A DNA stretch of 64,000 bases from Paraburkholderia atlantica (GTDB lineage: Bacteria > Pseudomonadota > Gammaproteobacteria > Burkholderiales > Burkholderiaceae). The first letter of the stretch is position 1. Each line of letters opens with the position of its first letter. Positions 8,003 to 17,283 of the stretch are shown here, in pieces. The notes under the pieces are model-generated. The model was not told where the DNA came from and did not search any database. It saw nothing but the letters and a program-made list of their open reading frames with translations. Both the position numbers and the translations under genes were made by a program. The DNA lies in contig NZ_WHNQ01000001.1 in NCBI RefSeq assembly GCF_009362785.1, forward strand, positions 1-64,000, written 5' to 3'.

Positions 8003-8647
8003 TCAGAACCTCGAACCGGGTTCGCGCAGAAACGCGATCTCCTCGTCGCTCGATTCGCGTCCGAGCAACACGTTGCGATGTGGAAAGCGGCCAAATCGCT
8101 CGATCACTTTCGCGTGGCGCAGCGCGTATCGATAGTAGCCCTCACCGCCCTGCTCCTGCGCAAGCTGTTTGAAGAGGCGCAGCGACTCGTGCTGGCTCGC
8201 GAGCGTTTCATCGTGCTCGAACGGCAAATACGCGAACGCGCGATGCTGCACGCTTGGCAACAGCCGATCGGCGCCGCTCGCGACCATCCGTTGCGCGGCT
8301 TGCAGCGCCTTGCTGTCGGTCGCAAAGGCGCGCGGCGTCCCACGATGGCAGTTGCGCGAAAACTGGTCCAGCACGATCACGAGCGCCAACGCGCCCAACG
8401 GCGTGGCCTGCCATGCGTCAAGCTCACCCGCGTTCGCCGCATCGATCAGGTTGCCGAAACGGTCGCGCAGCATCGCATCGACGGCGTCATTGCGCTTGAA
8501 CCAGAGCTTGCGCTGCGTGCCGTGCTCCGGCGTGCCCGGTGCGCCGAACCAGCAGTCGAGAACGTCGCGCGCCCGCGGCTCGAGCGCCGCATAGTCGGCG
8601 TCGAACGAGTACGGTGCAGAGGCGGCGTGCGGCAGCGTGTCAGCCAT
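8003..8647 (-). CDS. DUF924-family protein
   Basis: A 214-residue soluble, helical protein matching the DUF924 family. Characteristic pieces are VLDCWFGAP, KLWFKRNDAVDAML, LALVIVLDQFSRN and HRNVLLGRESSDEE. The fold resembles TPR-like helical repeats; no enzymatic role is established. Its start overlaps the end of the truncated haemoglobin gene by 8 nt, so the two are translationally coupled. It ends 54 nt from the convergent ArnT-like gene. Confidence 0.88.
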   Translation of the reverse strand: MADTLPHAASAPYSFDADYAALEPRARDVLDCWFGAPGTPEHGTQRKLWFKRNDAVDAMLRDRFGNLIDAANAGELDAWQATPLGALALVIVLDQFSRNCHRGTPRAFATDSKALQAAQRMVASGADRLLPSVQHRAFAYLPFEHDETLASQHESLRLFKQLAQEQGGEGYYRYALRHAKVIERFGRFPHRNVLLGRESSDEEIAFLREPGSRF

Positions 8648-9053
8648 TGCGGTTGCGCATCCAGTCGGCGGTTTCGAAGAACGAACCGAGCAGGCGCTCG
8701 CGCAGCGGCTCCGGCAAGCCGATATCCTCCATCGCCCACGCCATGCACCTCAACCACTGGTCGCGCTCGCTCGACGCGATCGCAAACGGCAAATGCCGCG
8801 CGCGTAGACGGGGATGCCCAAAGCGGCTGATGTAATGATCGGGACCGCCTAGCCAACCGCACAAGAACCAGAACAGCTTGTCGCGCGAGCCGTCGAGCGA
8901 TGCCGGATGCAGCGCGCGAATCCCGGCGAAATCCGCCTCGAGATCCATCAGGTCGTAAAACCGGTCGACCAGTTCGCGCACACGCGCCTCGCCGCCCACC
9001 AGTTCGAAGGCGGTCGGCTTGTCCGAGGACACTTCGTCATTCAAATCGCTCAT
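8640..9053 (-). CDS. Group II truncated haemoglobin
   Basis: A 137-residue globin of the truncated group II (trHbO) type. The E-helix/F-loop region contains WGG-like CGWLGG (65-70) and the proximal histidine motif GHPRLRARHLPF, with H87 the expected haem ligand. The family binds O2 and NO and is linked to oxidative or nitrosative stress defence. About 18 N-terminal residues precede the globin core. It is followed directly by a DUF924 gene (8-nt overlap). A 37-nt gap separates it from the end of the ABC permease gene upstream on the same strand. Confidence 0.9.
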   Translation of the reverse strand: MSDLNDEVSSDKPTAFELVGGEARVRELVDRFYDLMDLEADFAGIRALHPASLDGSRDKLFWFLCGWLGGPDHYISRFGHPRLRARHLPFAIASSERDQWLRCMAWAMEDIGLPEPLRERLLGSFFETADWMRNRNG

Positions 9054-9090
9054 ACCCTGCTCAACAGCAAATAAACATCACAAAGAAAAC

Positions 9091-11685
9091 TCACGCATCA
9101 CGCAGCGATTGCAGCGCGGGCCGCGCCAACACATGCCGCAGACTCAGCCACCCGCCGACGCCGGCACACGCAATGCCGGCGCCAATGCCCGCCGGCAGCA
9201 GCCACGGATCGAAATCCAGATAAAACTCGAACACATGCGTGGCCAGCATCGAGCCGATGACCTGCGCGCCGACCGCCGCCATCAGGCCGGCCAGCGCACC
9301 GACCGCGACGAATTCGGCCACCTGCACCGCCCGCACCTGACGATGCGATGCGCCCAGCGCGCGCAGCAGCGCGGATTCTCGCATACGCTCGTCGCGCGTG
9401 CCCGCAAGCGCCGCGTACAGCACCAGCACGCCGGCCGCGAGCGTGAACGCGAACAGGAACTGCACCGCGCCGATCACCTGCTGCAACACGCGCTGCACCT
9501 GCGCGAGGATCGGGCCGGTATCGATCGCGGTCAGATTGGGATACGCGGCGATCAGGCCGTCGATCGTCGACTGTTTATCCGCGGGCAGATGGAAGCTCGT
9601 GATGAATGTCGCCGGGAAGTCCTGCAACGCAGCGGGCGGCATCAGCACGAAGAAGTTGACCTTGAACGACCCCCAGTCGAGCTTGCGCACGCTCGTCACC
9701 GGCGCCTCGATGGTCAGTCCCGTCACGTCGAAGCGCAGCACGTCGCCGGGCTTCACGTCGATCAGCTTCGCGAGACCCTGCTCGATCGAAATCTGCGGCT
9801 TCGTCGTATCGCCGAACCAGCTGCCGGCGGCGATCCGGTTGTCGTCGGGCAGTTGCGTCGTGTACGACAGGTTGAATTCGCGGTCCACCAGGCGCCGCGC
9901 GTCCGCGCCCTTGAACGAGTCCGGGTTGACTGCCGTGCCGTTGATCGCGATGAGCCGCCCGCGCACCATCGGCGACAACTCCACGCCGGCGACGCCGTGC
10001 GCGTCCAGATACTGTGTGACCGCGTCGCGCTGATCGGGCTGGATGTCGATGATGAACTCGTTGGGTGCATCGGGCGGCGTCGATTTGCGCCAACCCTGCA
10101 CGAGATCGTTGCGCGTCATCGCGATCAGCAGCAGGCACATCAGGCCGATGCCGAGCGCGGTGATCTGCAGCGCGCTAGTGCTGCTGCGCCGCTCCAGCGA
10201 CGCGAGCGCATAGCGCCAGCCGATGCCCGCATTGACCCGCTCGCTGCGCACCACGCGCGCCGCGCCCCACAATGCGAGCCGCGCGATTCCAGCGAACACC
10301 AGCAGCCCGCCCGCGAATCCACCCGCGACGATGCCGCCGAGCTTCAATTCACCGGCGGCGAGAATCAGCAGCCCCGCGAACAGCACGATGCCGAACGCGT
10401 AGGCGGCCCACGCGGTGCGCCCCTCGTCGCCCCATTCGCGTCGCAGCACGCGCACCGGCGGCACGCGCGTGAGCGGCAATAGCGGCGGCAGCGCGAAACC
10501 GAGCAGCAGCACGAGGCCGGCCGCGATTCCTTCGAGCGCGGGCCACAGCGTCGGCTGCGGCAACACCACGTCGATCAGGCCGCCGAGCCACGTCAGCAGC
10601 GCGAGATGCCCCAGAAAACCGAGCGCCACGCCGAGCACCCCGCCGACCACGCCGAGCCCGACGAATTCGAGCGTGAATAACGCGCGCAGCGCGGACTGGC
10701 TCACGCCCAGACAGCGCATCGCCGCGCAGCCGTCGAGATGCCGGCGCATGAAGCGGTGCGCGGCCATCGCGATCGCGACGGCCGCTAGCAGCGCGGTCAA
10801 CAGCGACACGAGCGTCAGGAAATGGCCCGCGCGATCGAGCGTCTGACGCACCTGCGGCTGGCCGTCCTGCAGCGACTCGAGCGCGACGCCGCGCATCTTG
10901 CCGGCGTCGACGCGGTCATGCGCGAACTGCGCGAAGCGCGCGACCGCATCGTCGGACCCGGCGACCAGCAACCGGTACGTGACCCGGCTGCCATACGTGA
11001 TCAGCCCGGTCGACTGCACTTCGTCGGCGCGCAGCATCAGGCGCGGCGAAAAGTTGACGAACGAGAAGCCGCGATCGAGCTCGCGCGTGATCAGCGCGCC
11101 GACCGTGAAGCTGCGATTGCCGACCTTCACCGCATCGCCGATCTTCAGCTTCAGCGCGTCGAGCAGCTCCTGGTCGACCCACACGGTGCCCGGCGCCGGA
11201 ATCGACGTCGCCGGATGATCGGCCGCACCCGGCGCCGCCGCGATGCGCACCGCGCCGCGCAACGGATAGCCCGTCGACACCGCCTTGACGGCGGCGAGCC
11301 GCGACGCCGGCTGCGCGCCGGTCGAGTTGATCATGCTGGGAAAGATCGCCGTGGTGGCGGTTCGCAGACCGAGCGCGTGCGCCTCGGCGGCGAATTGCGG
11401 GTCGACCGGATGATCCGCGCGCACGATGAAGTCGGCGGCGATCATGCGTCGCGCATCGCGCTCGAGCCCCTGATGCAGCCGGTCGCCCAGAAACCCGACG
11501 CTCGACAACGCCGAGACCGCCAGCACGAGCGCGAGCAGCAACATCGTCAGTTCGCCCGCGCGCCAGTCGCGCGCCGTCATCCGCATGGCCTGGCGCACCA
11601 GATCGATGCCGCCGAGCCGGCGCGCCGGTCTGGTGTCGGCGCGCGTTCTTGAACCCGCCTTAGATCCTGGTAGTGCTTCGCTCAA
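9091..11685 (-). CDS. FtsX-type ABC transporter permease (YbbP-like)
   Basis: An 864-residue permease of the duplicated FtsX/MacB type: an N-terminal helix (LTMLLLALVLAVSALSS), a large periplasmic domain, three helices near 250-400, a fourth/fifth pair, a second periplasmic domain and three closing helices with the FtsX feature ESALLRALGASHRQV. YbbP-type proteins work with a small ATPase (YbbA) to move lipids or lipoproteins out of the inner membrane; no ATPase gene is adjacent here. A TTG start at 11685 is chosen since it overlaps the DUF4126 stop (ATTGA) and gives a sensible N-terminus; the first in-frame ATG is about 35 codons later. The frame stays open upstream into DUF4126, but that is antiphase to a real gene. 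Confidence 0.82.
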   Translation of the reverse strand: MSEALPGSKAGSRTRADTRPARRLGGIDLVRQAMRMTARDWRAGELTMLLLALVLAVSALSSVGFLGDRLHQGLERDARRMIAADFIVRADHPVDPQFAAEAHALGLRTATTAIFPSMINSTGAQPASRLAAVKAVSTGYPLRGAVRIAAAPGAADHPATSIPAPGTVWVDQELLDALKLKIGDAVKVGNRSFTVGALITRELDRGFSFVNFSPRLMLRADEVQSTGLITYGSRVTYRLLVAGSDDAVARFAQFAHDRVDAGKMRGVALESLQDGQPQVRQTLDRAGHFLTLVSLLTALLAAVAIAMAAHRFMRRHLDGCAAMRCLGVSQSALRALFTLEFVGLGVVGGVLGVALGFLGHLALLTWLGGLIDVVLPQPTLWPALEGIAAGLVLLLGFALPPLLPLTRVPPVRVLRREWGDEGRTAWAAYAFGIVLFAGLLILAAGELKLGGIVAGGFAGGLLVFAGIARLALWGAARVVRSERVNAGIGWRYALASLERRSSTSALQITALGIGLMCLLLIAMTRNDLVQGWRKSTPPDAPNEFIIDIQPDQRDAVTQYLDAHGVAGVELSPMVRGRLIAINGTAVNPDSFKGADARRLVDREFNLSYTTQLPDDNRIAAGSWFGDTTKPQISIEQGLAKLIDVKPGDVLRFDVTGLTIEAPVTSVRKLDWGSFKVNFFVLMPPAALQDFPATFITSFHLPADKQSTIDGLIAAYPNLTAIDTGPILAQVQRVLQQVIGAVQFLFAFTLAAGVLVLYAALAGTRDERMRESALLRALGASHRQVRAVQVAEFVAVGALAGLMAAVGAQVIGSMLATHVFEFYLDFDPWLLPAGIGAGIACAGVGGWLSLRHVLARPALQSLRDA

Positions 11686-12293
11686 TCGTGCCTGCTCCTC
11701 GCCAATCGCGACACCATGTGCGTAGCCATGCCGCGAAAACCGCCCTGCACGCCACGCCACAATCGCGGCAATGCCCACGCCGCGAGTAGCAGAAAGCCTA
11801 CCATCAAGACCAGAAACGCGAGTGGCACGAATAGCGCCAGCAGTACCCCGCCGACCGCGAGGCCGTCTTCGGCGGTCGACGTGACGACGTTCGACACCGG
11901 CTCCGGCGACAGATTGATCAGCGCGCGGGTGCCCGCCTTCGCGAGATGCGCAGTGCCGGCGAGCGTGCCGCCCGCGAGCGCGGCGACGGTCAGCAGCGTC
12001 GGATCGGCGTGGCCTAGCGCGCCGGCGGCCAGCACGGCGCCGGCCGGAATGCGGATGAAGGTGTGGATCGCGTCCCACAGCGAATCGAACGCGGGGATCT
12101 TGTCGGCGAGGAATTCGGCCAACGTCAGCACGGCCGCCGCGCCGATCACCCATGGCGATGACAGTGCGGACAACGTGTTCGGCAAGTGGATCAGGCCAAG
12201 ACGTTCTAATACGCCGGCCAAAAGGACCGTTAGATAGAGGCGCAAACCGCTGCCCCATGAAAGGCCCGCTGCAAGCGAAAGTGATTCAAGCAT
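11682..12293 (-). CDS. DUF4126 integral membrane protein
   Basis: A 203-residue membrane protein matching DUF4126. It has a hydrophobic N-terminus (LAAGLSWGSGLRLYLTVLLAG), the conserved stretch EFLADKIPAFDSLWDAIHTF, glycine-rich helices, and a final hydrophobic segment with a basic tail. The function is unknown. ATG at 12293 is preferred because GGAGG lies at ideal distance upstream; a GTG four codons earlier is also open. Its stop overlaps the TTG start of the FtsX-type permease, suggesting coupled translation and possibly a shared job in envelope lipid handling. Confidence 0.82.
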   Translation of the reverse strand: MLESLSLAAGLSWGSGLRLYLTVLLAGVLERLGLIHLPNTLSALSSPWVIGAAAVLTLAEFLADKIPAFDSLWDAIHTFIRIPAGAVLAAGALGHADPTLLTVAALAGGTLAGTAHLAKAGTRALINLSPEPVSNVVTSTAEDGLAVGGVLLALFVPLAFLVLMVGFLLLAAWALPRLWRGVQGGFRGMATHMVSRLARSRHD

Positions 12294-12429
12294 GGCCGCC
12301 TCCACGCGCTTTGTGCTTGCCTGAAGCCGCGGCGGGAAACCAGTGGGGGATTCCGCGCCGAAGCCGTCAGGCTTGCCAAGCCGGCCGCGCCAGCCAGGCC
12401 GCGGGCAATCTCAACGTCGTTGCTGTCTC

Positions 12430-12435
12430 ATTATA
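12430..12435 (-). promoter_or_regulatory. Putative -10 element for DUF4126 operon
   Basis: Minus-strand TATAAT lies at 12435-12430, 137 nt before the DUF4126 ATG. No good -35 is seen at the usual spacing. Confidence 0.35.
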
Positions 12436-12526
12436 GCTACGATGATTCGCAGAACGTAGAGCGGCGAGGCCGCGCTGTGGCTTGCAGGCCATGGCGGCCG
12501 CGCGCCGGCCGGACGTGGCCGAAGAG

Positions 12527-12847
12527 TCAGTGCCCCGACGACAGCTTCAGGCCGACGAGGCCGATCACGATCAGCGACGCACTGGCGACGCGCGCGACCG
12601 TCAACGCCTCGCCCATCATCACGACGCCGAAGATGAACGCGCCGACCGCGCCAATCCCTGTCCACACCGCATAGGCCGTGCCGAGCGGCAACTGGCGCAT
12701 CGCGAGCGCGAGCAGCGCGAAGCTGCCGAGCGCGGTCACGACCGTGAAGACCGACGGCCACAAGCGGGTGAAACTTTCGGAAGTTTTGAGACCGGCCGCC
12801 CACGCGACTTCGAGCAGACCGGCGATCAACAGAAGAAACCAGGACAT
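12527..12847 (-). CDS. sugE: SMR-family guanidinium exporter SugE/Gdx
   Basis: A 106-residue four-helix small multidrug resistance protein. The proton/substrate-coupling Glu is E13 in [11 protein letters not shown], and features that separate the Gdx branch from EmrE are present: [20 protein letters not shown] and the ending [11 protein letters not shown]. Gdx proteins exchange guanidinium for protons across the inner membrane. The assignment is reinforced by a guanidine-II riboswitch in its leader. The start ATG at 12847 has GGAG upstream. It has its own -10 and is not part of the kdp operon, although it follows kdpE on the same strand. Confidence 0.93.
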   Translation of the reverse strand: MSWFLLLIAGLLEVAWAAGLKTSESFTRLWPSVFTVVTALGSFALLALAMRQLPLGTAYAVWTGIGAVGAFIFGVVMMGEALTVARVASASLIVIGLVGLKLSSGH

Positions 12848-12867
12848 CGAGCAGCTCCATGAAAAAT

Positions 12868-12912
12868 GGGGCCGTCCCCGATGATTGACAGAAGCGTAAG
12901 GTCGTCCTTACG
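12868..12912 (-). promoter_or_regulatory. Guanidine-II (mini-ykkC) riboswitch
   Basis: On the minus strand the sugE leader holds two short hairpins whose tetraloops fit ACGR, the hallmark of the guanidine-II class. The first, 12912-12895, has a 7-bp stem CGTAAGG/CCTTACG closing the loop ACGA. The second, 12879-12868, has GGGG/CCCC closing ACGG. They are 15 nt apart. The second hairpin ends about 10 nt before the GGAG ribosome site, the arrangement expected for control of translation by guanidine-induced loop-loop pairing. The hairpins are read directly; the class and ligand come from known family features and the sugE context. Confidence 0.92.
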
Positions 12913-12919
12913 TCGGCAA

Positions 12920-12925
12920 ATTATA
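12920..12925 (-). promoter_or_regulatory. -10 element of sugE promoter
   Basis: Minus-strand TATAAT at 12925-12920 would place the transcript start at about 12913, right at the first riboswitch hairpin. The -35 is weak. Confidence 0.65.
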
Positions 12926-12948
12926 ACGGAGCGGCATCGCGGACGAAC

Positions 12949-13647
12949 TCACGCCGCGCCCACCAGCCGATACCCGACGCCCGTCTCCGTGACGATATGC
13001 TCCGGCTGCGCCGGATCGCGCTCGAGCTTGCCGCGCAGGTGTGCCATGTAGATGCGCAAATAGTGGTGACTCTCGACATGCGACGGGCCCCACACGTCGC
13101 GCAGCAACTGCCGGTGCGTGAGCACGCGGCCGGCGTGGCGCACGAGCGTCGCGAGCAGCCGGTATTCGATCGGCGTCAGATGCACCGCGGCGCCGTCGCG
13201 CGTGACCTGGCGCAGCGCGAGGTCGACGGTGACCGCGCCGAAGCGCACCTGCGGCGATTCGTTCGCGCCGCCGTGATTGCGCCGCCGCAGATGCGCGCGA
13301 ATGCGCGCGAGCAACTCGGACACGCCGAACGGCTTGGTCAGGTAGTCGTCGGCGCCGGCGTCGAGCGCGGCGACCTTTTCGCTTTCCTGGGTGCGCGCCG
13401 ATAGCACAATTACCGGCGACTCGCTCCAGCCACGCAGCTCCCGGATCACGTCGAGGCCGTCGGTGTCGGGCAGGCCCAGATCGACGATCACCAGATCGGG
13501 CTTGCGCGTCGCCGCTTCGACGAGCCCTTGCTTGCCGGTCTCGGCGTCGTACACGGCGATTCCCTCGCCTTCGAGCGCCGTGCGCACGAAGCGGCGTATC
13601 TGCTTTTCGTCTTCGATCAGAACGACGGTAATGCTCAGGTCACTCAT
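12949..13647 (-). CDS. kdpE: Response regulator KdpE
   Basis: A 232-residue OmpR/PhoB-type regulator. The receiver domain occupies residues 5-120 with the acidic pair E12/D13, phospho-acceptor D56 (VIVDLGLPDTDG) and the conserved Lys in YLTKPFG. The winged-helix DNA-binding domain follows (LTPIEYRLLATLVRHAG, SHHYLRIYMAHLRGKLE). Phosphorylated by KdpD, it activates kdpFABC under K+ limitation or osmotic stress. The start at 13647 overlaps the kdpD stop by 8 nt, which couples the pair. Longer in-frame readings run into kdpD and are rejected. Confidence 0.95.
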   Translation of the reverse strand: MSDLSITVVLIEDEKQIRRFVRTALEGEGIAVYDAETGKQGLVEAATRKPDLVIVDLGLPDTDGLDVIRELRGWSESPVIVLSARTQESEKVAALDAGADDYLTKPFGVSELLARIRAHLRRRNHGGANESPQVRFGAVTVDLALRQVTRDGAAVHLTPIEYRLLATLVRHAGRVLTHRQLLRDVWGPSHVESHHYLRIYMAHLRGKLERDPAQPEHIVTETGVGYRLVGAA

Positions 13648-16495
13648 GGGCGGGTCGGGTGAGCGGGTTGAGGTCGGCGGCGGTGTCGGCGGGGGTGTCT
13701 TCGTCTTCGAGCGTATCGAACGTCTCGGGGGCCTCGGGCGGCGTCTTGACCGGCAGCGTGAACCAGAAGCGCGCGCCCTCGACATGGCCATCCGCGGCGA
13801 TCCGGTTGAGCGCGCCGATTGTACCGCCGTGCGCCTCGACGATCGCGCGGCAGATCGCGAGCCCAAGGCCGATGCCCGGTTTCGCCGATTCCTTCTCGCC
13901 GCGCGTGAACTTCTCGAACACGCGCGCTTCCATGCCGGCGGGCAGGCCGGCGCCGTTGTCGTCGATCGTCACGCGCACGAACGGCACGCCGTCCGCGTCG
14001 ATCTGCTGCGCGCCGATCGCGAGCGGCGTGCCCGACGCCGTGTATTTGGCCGCGTTCTCAAACAGGTTCGAGAACAGCCGCTCCATCAATACCGCGTCGA
14101 GATGCAGCAGCGGCAGATCGGCGGGAAGCGTGACCTGCACCGGATGATCGGCGAGCACACGCCTGCACGCGCGCAGCGCGGCGCCGACGGTCTCCTCGAG
14201 CAGCGTCCATTGCTGATTCAGCTGCAGGCTACCGGCCTGCAGGCGCGCCATGTCGAGCAGGTTAGTGACGATGCCGGTCATGCGCAGCGCTTCTTCGTGG
14301 ATTGCCTCGACGAGTTCGTCGTTACGATGCGCGGCGGATTGCGGGTCGGTCGGCCCCTGGCCTCCCCGCCCCTGCGCGAGCATCGACGAAAAACCAACGA
14401 TCGTCGTCAACGGCGTACGCAGATCATGCGAAATCGCCGACAGCAGCGAATTGCGAAGTCGTTCCGACTCCATGTTGACGAGCGCATCGCGCGCGATGTC
14501 GACGTAATGCACGCGTTCGAGCGCGAGCGCGATCTGCGCGGCGAACGCATCGAGCATGCGCCGCTGTTCCGGCACGGTCAGCTCGCGCTCGTCACGCACG
14601 ACCACCGCGAGCACGCCGCGCGTACGCATCGGCGCCTTCAGCGGCAGATACAGCGCCGCGGCGGCCGGCAGCGTGTCGGTGCCGTGGCCGGCCGGCTTCT
14701 GCTGATCGTAGACCCACTGGCCGACGTCGAGGTCGAGCGCGTCGCCTTCGAGCGTGATCGCCGGGTCGGGGTCCTCGATTTTCTGTTTGAGCTGATCGGC
14801 GCTGTCCGGCAGCAGGATCGCGACTCGCGCGCCGAACACTTCGCTCAAGTGCCGGGTGCCGATGCCGACGATCTGCTCGGTCGCGAGCGCCGCGGCGAGC
14901 TCGCGCGCCATCTCGTACATCGCGCCGGTGCGCTGCTCGCGGCGTCGCGCGACGCTCGCCTCACGGCGCAGGCTCGACGTCAGATGGCTGATCACGAGCG
15001 ATGTCAGCAGCATGCCGAAGAAGGTCAGCAGGTACTGGGTATCGGACACCGACAGCGACATGCGCGGCGGCACGAAGAAAAAATCGAACGCGGCGACGCT
15101 CGCGAACGACAGCACGACACCCGGCCCGCGGCCGAGCTTCACCGCGGTGAAGATCACGCCGAGCAGATACAGCATCACCAGATTGGTCAGATCGATGCGG
15201 TCGATCAACTGGCTCGACAGCATCGTGATCGCCGCGCCGATCGCAAGCGCGAACGCATACGCGCGCGGCGGCGAGCGACGCTCGCGCGCCGCGCTCAACG
15301 CCTCGCGCCACGCGTTCGCGGTCGTGTTCAACAGCTGCCGTTGCTCGCCGCCGTCGCGCTCCGACGCCACGCGAATCAGCGTGAGATCGAGATCGCCGCT
15401 CTTCTCGGCGATGCGCTCGCCAAGCGGCCGGCGCAGCCAGCGGCTCACGCCCGTGCGCGACGAGGCGCCCGCCACCAGCTTCGATACGTTGCGCGCCTGC
15501 GCGTAACCGATCAGCGCGTCGAGCGCATCGGGGGCGGCGAGTGTCGCGGTTTCGGCGCCGAGTTCGGCGGCGAGCTTCAGCGCGTTCAGCGTGCGTGCGC
15601 GGCGCGCGTCGGGCAGACGCTGCAACGCGGGTGTTTCGACATACACCGCGAGCCAGTCGGCCCTCAGGCTCGCGGCGAGGCGCGCCGCCGAACGCACCAG
15701 CGCCGGCGCTTCGGGACCAGGACCCACGCACACCAGCAGCCGCTCGCGCGCCTGCCAGATGCGCTGGATCGAACGATCGGCGCGGTACTCGCGCATCTGC
15801 GCGTCGACGCGATCGGCGGTGCGGCGCAGCGCGAGTTCGCGCAGCGCGATCAGGTTGCCCTTGCGAAAGAAGTTGCGCACCGCGCGCTCGGCCTGCTGCG
15901 CCATGTACACCTTGCCGTCGCGCATGCGGTCGAGCAGTTCCTCGGCCGGCAGATCGACGAGCGTGACTTCGTCGGCATGATCGAACACGCGATCGGGCAC
16001 GGTCTCCCACACGCGGATGCCGGTGATCTGGCCGACCACGTCGTTCAGGCTCTCCAGGTGCTGCACGTTGACGGTCGTATACACGTCGATGCCGGCGTCG
16101 AGCAGTTCGTAGACGTCCTGCCAGCGCTTCAGATGGCGCGCGCCCTGCACGTTCGAATGCGCGAGTTCGTCGACGAGGATCAGCTGCGGCTTGCGCGCGA
16201 GCGCGGCGTCGAGATCGAACTCGCCGAGCTTGCGGCCGCGATACTCGATGTGCGCGAGCGGCTGCACGTCGAGACCCGCGAGCAACGCGGCGGTTTCGCT
16301 GCGCCCATGCGTTTCGGCGATGCCGACCAGCACGTCGACACCCTCTTCCTTGCGGCGGCGCGCGGCCTGCAGCATCGCATAGGTCTTGCCGACACCTGCC
16401 GACGCGCCGAAGAAGATTTTCAGCCTGCCGCGCAGGCGTTTTTCTTCGTCGCGCTGCAGTTTGTCGAGCAGTTCGTCAGGATTGGGGCGGTTCAT
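13640..16495 (-). CDS. kdpD: Sensor histidine kinase KdpD
   Basis: A 951-residue sensor kinase with the full family layout. It has an N-terminal KdpD domain with a Walker A-like loop (GASAGVGKTYAML near 30) and LVDELAHSN, a universal-stress-like domain (about 250-370), four transmembrane helices (about 400-500), a GAF-like domain (520-650), the phospho-acceptor His in AISHDLRTPL, and the ATPase boxes NLFENAAKYT and GIGLGLAICRAI near the C-terminus. It senses K+ and turgor and phosphorylates KdpE. It lies 151 nt after kdpC on the same strand and overlaps kdpE. Confidence 0.95.
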   Translation of the reverse strand: MNRPNPDELLDKLQRDEEKRLRGRLKIFFGASAGVGKTYAMLQAARRRKEEGVDVLVGIAETHGRSETAALLAGLDVQPLAHIEYRGRKLGEFDLDAALARKPQLILVDELAHSNVQGARHLKRWQDVYELLDAGIDVYTTVNVQHLESLNDVVGQITGIRVWETVPDRVFDHADEVTLVDLPAEELLDRMRDGKVYMAQQAERAVRNFFRKGNLIALRELALRRTADRVDAQMREYRADRSIQRIWQARERLLVCVGPGPEAPALVRSAARLAASLRADWLAVYVETPALQRLPDARRARTLNALKLAAELGAETATLAAPDALDALIGYAQARNVSKLVAGASSRTGVSRWLRRPLGERIAEKSGDLDLTLIRVASERDGGEQRQLLNTTANAWREALSAARERRSPPRAYAFALAIGAAITMLSSQLIDRIDLTNLVMLYLLGVIFTAVKLGRGPGVVLSFASVAAFDFFFVPPRMSLSVSDTQYLLTFFGMLLTSLVISHLTSSLRREASVARRREQRTGAMYEMARELAAALATEQIVGIGTRHLSEVFGARVAILLPDSADQLKQKIEDPDPAITLEGDALDLDVGQWVYDQQKPAGHGTDTLPAAAALYLPLKAPMRTRGVLAVVVRDERELTVPEQRRMLDAFAAQIALALERVHYVDIARDALVNMESERLRNSLLSAISHDLRTPLTTIVGFSSMLAQGRGGQGPTDPQSAAHRNDELVEAIHEEALRMTGIVTNLLDMARLQAGSLQLNQQWTLLEETVGAALRACRRVLADHPVQVTLPADLPLLHLDAVLMERLFSNLFENAAKYTASGTPLAIGAQQIDADGVPFVRVTIDDNGAGLPAGMEARVFEKFTRGEKESAKPGIGLGLAICRAIVEAHGGTIGALNRIAADGHVEGARFWFTLPVKTPPEAPETFDTLEDEDTPADTAADLNPLTRPAHE

Positions 16496-16646
16496 GCTCA
16501 GTGATTGTCATAGTCGTGCGAGCGGCGGTGTCTGCATGGTGGCATGGCCCGCGCCGGCCCGCAAATGGCGCAGCGGCGCCACGCGGACGCCGCTGTCTTA
16601 TCGATGAACCGCAATGGGGGCTGATGCGTTGTCGTTGCGTTCCGTG

Positions 16647-17225
16647 TCAACCGCGCGTCATTTCATCGAGCGCCAGGTTGAGCTTCAGCACGTTCACGCG
16701 CGGCTCGCCGAGCACGCCGAACTGGCGACCCGTCGTATAGCGCTCGACGAGTGCCTGCACGTCGTTCGGCGCAAGGTGACGGGCCTGCGCGACCCGCTCT
16801 ATCTGGTACGCGGCCGCGGCCGGACTGATCTCCGGATCGAGCCCGCTGCCCGACGACGTGACCAGATCGACCGGCACCGGCTTCGACATGTCGGTGCCCG
16901 CCTCCTTCAGTGCGGCGAGACGGCCCTTGATCTCGTCGAGCAGCACCGGGTTGTTCGGCCCGAGGTTCGAGCCGCCCGAGGCCTGCGGGTTATACGGCAT
17001 CGGGTTCGTCGCCGACAGCCGGCCCCAGATGTACTGGGGCGCGTCGAACTGCTGGCCGATCAGCTGCGAGCCGACCACCTTGCCGTTCTGCTCGATCAGG
17101 CTGCCGTTGGCCTTTTCGTGGAACGCCGCCTGGCCGAACGCGGTCATCACCGCGGGATAAGCGAGTCCGGTGACCGCGGTCAGCACCACGAAGATCACGA
17201 TCAGCGGACGAAACAGATTATTCAT
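16647..17225 (-). CDS. kdpC: K+-transporting ATPase subunit KdpC
   Basis: A 192-residue subunit with a single N-terminal membrane anchor ([20 protein letters not shown]) and a periplasmic domain containing [20 protein letters not shown] and [17 protein letters not shown], the diagnostic KdpC blocks. It stabilises the KdpA-KdpB complex. It starts 58 nt downstream of kdpB and is the last structural gene of the pump operon before kdpDE. Confidence 0.95.
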   Translation of the reverse strand: MNNLFRPLIVIFVVLTAVTGLAYPAVMTAFGQAAFHEKANGSLIEQNGKVVGSQLIGQQFDAPQYIWGRLSATNPMPYNPQASGGSNLGPNNPVLLDEIKGRLAALKEAGTDMSKPVPVDLVTSSGSGLDPEISPAAAAYQIERVAQARHLAPNDVQALVERYTTGRQFGVLGEPRVNVLKLNLALDEMTRG

Positions 17226-17283
17226 GATGGGTCTCTTTCCCTTTTCATCAATGCTGGTTATTGCGTAGCGACGCGTTGCGCAC

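Noticed and set aside
9019..10482. A 487-codon plus-strand frame antisense to the FtsX-type permease
   Set aside because: Composition typical of an antisense shadow; the permease has clear membrane and FtsX features.
11686..12258. Upstream extension of the FtsX-type permease frame by 191 codons
   Set aside because: It lies in another phase over the well-supported DUF4126 gene, and its translation is Arg-rich and non-hydrophobic.
13391..16504. A 1037-codon open frame on the plus strand, antisense to kdpD
   Set aside because: It mirrors a fully conserved kdpD, is Arg/His/Gln-rich with no domain, and arises from G+C-rich codon bias.
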